In this document: piece after piece, positions 62,650-64,000 of the stretch
Position numbering within the stretch: position 1 is the first letter of the stretch
Layout of the letters: each line of letters opens with the position of its first letter
NCBI RefSeq assembly: GCF_025628965.1
Contig: NZ_JAOTEN010000002.1
Span: 682,001 to 746,000 of the forward strand
Reading direction: 5' to 3'
Origin: Chryseobacterium gilvum
Lineage (GTDB): Bacteria; Bacteroidota; Bacteroidia; Flavobacteriales; Weeksellaceae
Length of the DNA: 64,000 bases
The notes under the pieces: model-generated
Databases searched by the model: none
The model's input: the letters and a program-made list of their open reading frames with translations, nothing else
Told to the model about the DNA's origin: nothing
Translations under genes and position numbers: made by a program

Positions 62650-63792
62650 ATGAAGCATTTAGAGTTGTTCTTATTCGAAATCGGAGTTTCTATTTTTTAT
62701 GTAAAAATAGTTTTAGGTTTCGTGTTTTCTTTCCTGATCACCTATTTTTCAATTCCTACCATTATCAAGATCTCCAAAAGGAAAAACCTTATGGATGAAC
62801 CCAGCGTACGAAGCTCTCATCTGAGAAGAATTCCTAATCTTGGAGGGATCGCGATGTTTTATTCTATAGGGATCTGTGCTTCAGCTATGGCGTATGAACT
62901 TTTTGATATTTATAAATTTTTATTCGCTTCTATGGTGATTCTGCTCTATGTAGGAGTAATGGATGATATTGTGGTGATGAGAGCGTATAAGAAACTCGTA
63001 GCTCAGATTATTGTTTCAGGGCTTATTGTAATAGGATCAGACATCAGGATCAGAAATCTTTTCGGGATTTTCGGCATCTATGAAATTCATTATTGGTTAA
63101 GTGTCATTTTCAGTATTGTAACTTTTATCATTTTAATTAACGCATTTAATCTAATCGACGGGATTGATGGTTTGGCGGGAGGCTATTCCTTGATCTGCAG
63201 CGCATTGTTCGGAATCAGCTATTACAGGTTAGGAGAATATAACTATCCATTGGTAATTCTTTCGGTCATTATTATCGGCACTGTTTTGGCATTTTTATAT
63301 TATAATTTGTCTAATTACAGGGCAACTAAGATTTTTATGGGTGATACAGGATCTATGCTTCTTGGTTTTTTGCTCGCTTTTACCGGGATCTGTTTTATAG
63401 ATATTTTTATCGATAAAAAACTTCCGGGAATTCCCAGATATTACCTGCAGTCGGCTCCCGTTATTGCAGTTGCTATTCTTATTCTCCCTATTGTAGACAC
63501 CCTGAACGTGATCATTGTGAGATTATATCATAAAAAGTCACCCTTTGATGCAGATAAAAACCATATACATCATAAGCTATTAAGGCTGAATCTTACCCAC
63601 AGACGATCAAGTTTTTATATCATTGGCTATTATCTGATAATTGTAGCGACAGCCTATTATCTAAGACATATTAATGTAAATCTGTTATTACTGATAACCT
63701 TGTTTCTGGGTTTTTTTGGCGCTTATATTCCGGATTTCTTTTATAAATTCCAGAACGATAAGCTGAAAAGTAATATAATAAGCAAATCTTAA
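62650..63792 (+). CDS. WecA/MraY-family undecaprenyl-phosphate phosphosugar transferase
   Basis: Polytopic membrane enzyme, 380 aa from the ATG at 62650; a TTG at 62635 would add five residues. Motifs are MDDIVVMRAYKK, NLIDGIDGLAGG, FMGDTGSMLLG and the HHH-type HIHHKLL. It transfers a sugar-1-phosphate to undecaprenyl phosphate and starts lipid-linked polysaccharide assembly. With the downstream Wza-like gene it marks the start of an exopolysaccharide locus. Confidence 0.93.
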   Translation: MKHLELFLFEIGVSIFYVKIVLGFVFSFLITYFSIPTIIKISKRKNLMDEPSVRSSHLRRIPNLGGIAMFYSIGICASAMAYELFDIYKFLFASMVILLYVGVMDDIVVMRAYKKLVAQIIVSGLIVIGSDIRIRNLFGIFGIYEIHYWLSVIFSIVTFIILINAFNLIDGIDGLAGGYSLICSALFGISYYRLGEYNYPLVILSVIIIGTVLAFLYYNLSNYRATKIFMGDTGSMLLGFLLAFTGICFIDIFIDKKLPGIPRYYLQSAPVIAVAILILPIVDTLNVIIVRLYHKKSPFDADKNHIHHKLLRLNLTHRRSSFYIIGYYLIIVATAYYLRHINVNLLLLITLFLGFFGAYIPDFFYKFQNDKLKSNIISKS

Positions 63793-63808
63793 TCTGAAAC
63801 TCCATTTA

Positions 63809-64000
63809 ATGACGATGAAAAAATTTTATAAGTATTCATTATTTTTAATTTTCCCCTTATTACTGGTCTCATGTATCACAACAAAAGACGTTAAATATAT
63901 GCAGCCAAACGAAAGCCTTGTCATCAATGAAGAAGGCCTGATTCCTTACAATATTCCTGTATACAGAATTACTAAAAATGATATGCTGACGTTGAATATT
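63809..64000 (+). CDS. Wza-like polysaccharide export lipoprotein (5' part)
   Basis: The first 64 codons only; the gene runs past the window. The N terminus MTMKKFYKYSLFLIF is followed by the lipobox LLVSCITTKDV, so the product is an outer-membrane lipoprotein. YMQPNESLVINEEGLIPYN and IPVYRITKNDMLTLNI match the beginning of BexD/Wza-like export proteins of Bacteroidota. The start could also be the ATG at 63815. Confidence 0.85.
   Translation, partial: MTMKKFYKYSLFLIFPLLLVSCITTKDVKYMQPNESLVINEEGLIPYNIPVYRITKNDMLTLNI

Overview
The window looks like chromosomal DNA of a flavobacterium of the Weeksellaceae, most likely Chryseobacterium or a close relative. It is AT-rich, and many genes are preceded by the Bacteroidota promoter pattern TTG-N17-23-TAnnTTTG. 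Secreted proteins end in type IX secretion (T9SS) sorting domains. A large flexirubin-type pigment locus (aryl polyene plus dialkylresorcinol) fills the middle. No rRNA, tRNA, CRISPR array, insertion sequence or phage was seen. All functional calls rest on motifs and family recognition by eye; no database search was run.

Left flank (1-12.6 kb). This part is housekeeping and stress functions: an OxyR-type regulator with both redox cysteines, then metK behind a leader that resembles a SAM-II riboswitch, an outer-membrane-like protein, and an ECF sigma factor with a 44-aa gene after it. A HAD nucleotidase follows. A minus-strand run then holds ileS, a DksA-like protein that has lost three of its four zinc cysteines, two small proteins, lspA, a SanA-like protein, a lipoprotein and trpS.

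Pigment locus (12.7-48 kb). The plus-strand arm carries an acid-activating ligase, tyrosine ammonia-lyase, FabG, a ketosynthase, an ACP, an LpxL-like acyltransferase, a CrtI-like oxidoreductase and a C45 Ntn acyltransferase/hydrolase. A halogenase-like flavoprotein runs divergently from the lyase. A diheme cytochrome and an FG-GAP/ASPIC T9SS protein separate the two arms. The minus-strand arm carries a GT2-DUF2062 protein, several hotdog dehydratases and thioesterases, an active ketosynthase with a catalytically dead partner, a second ACP, a further ketosynthase and a short ketosynthase-like protein. It also carries LolA, a deacetylase, an ABC-2 exporter, a BtrH-like protein, DarA, DarB and a 1218-aa RND-acyltransferase fusion. 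In the inferred pathway, tyrosine becomes p-coumarate, which is activated and extended by the ketosynthase/KR/DH set to an aryl polyene. DarA and DarB make a dialkylresorcinol, an acyltransferase joins the two as an ester, and the RND/LolA/ABC proteins move the pigment to the outer membrane. Two unrelated toxin-antitoxin pairs sit inside the minus-strand arm.

Right flank (48-64 kb). Three membrane proteins (one unassigned, one EpsG-like, one acyltransferase-3) precede a large secreted protein with two FISUMP-type units, then another unassigned membrane protein. topA, an alpha/beta hydrolase and an arginase-fold protein without its metal ligands follow. A GT2, a WecA-like phosphosugar transferase and the start of a Wza-like lipoprotein appear to open an exopolysaccharide locus that continues past the window. 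Intergenic DNA holds several palindromic or degenerate repeats. One of them appears to have become the 5' end of a coding sequence.
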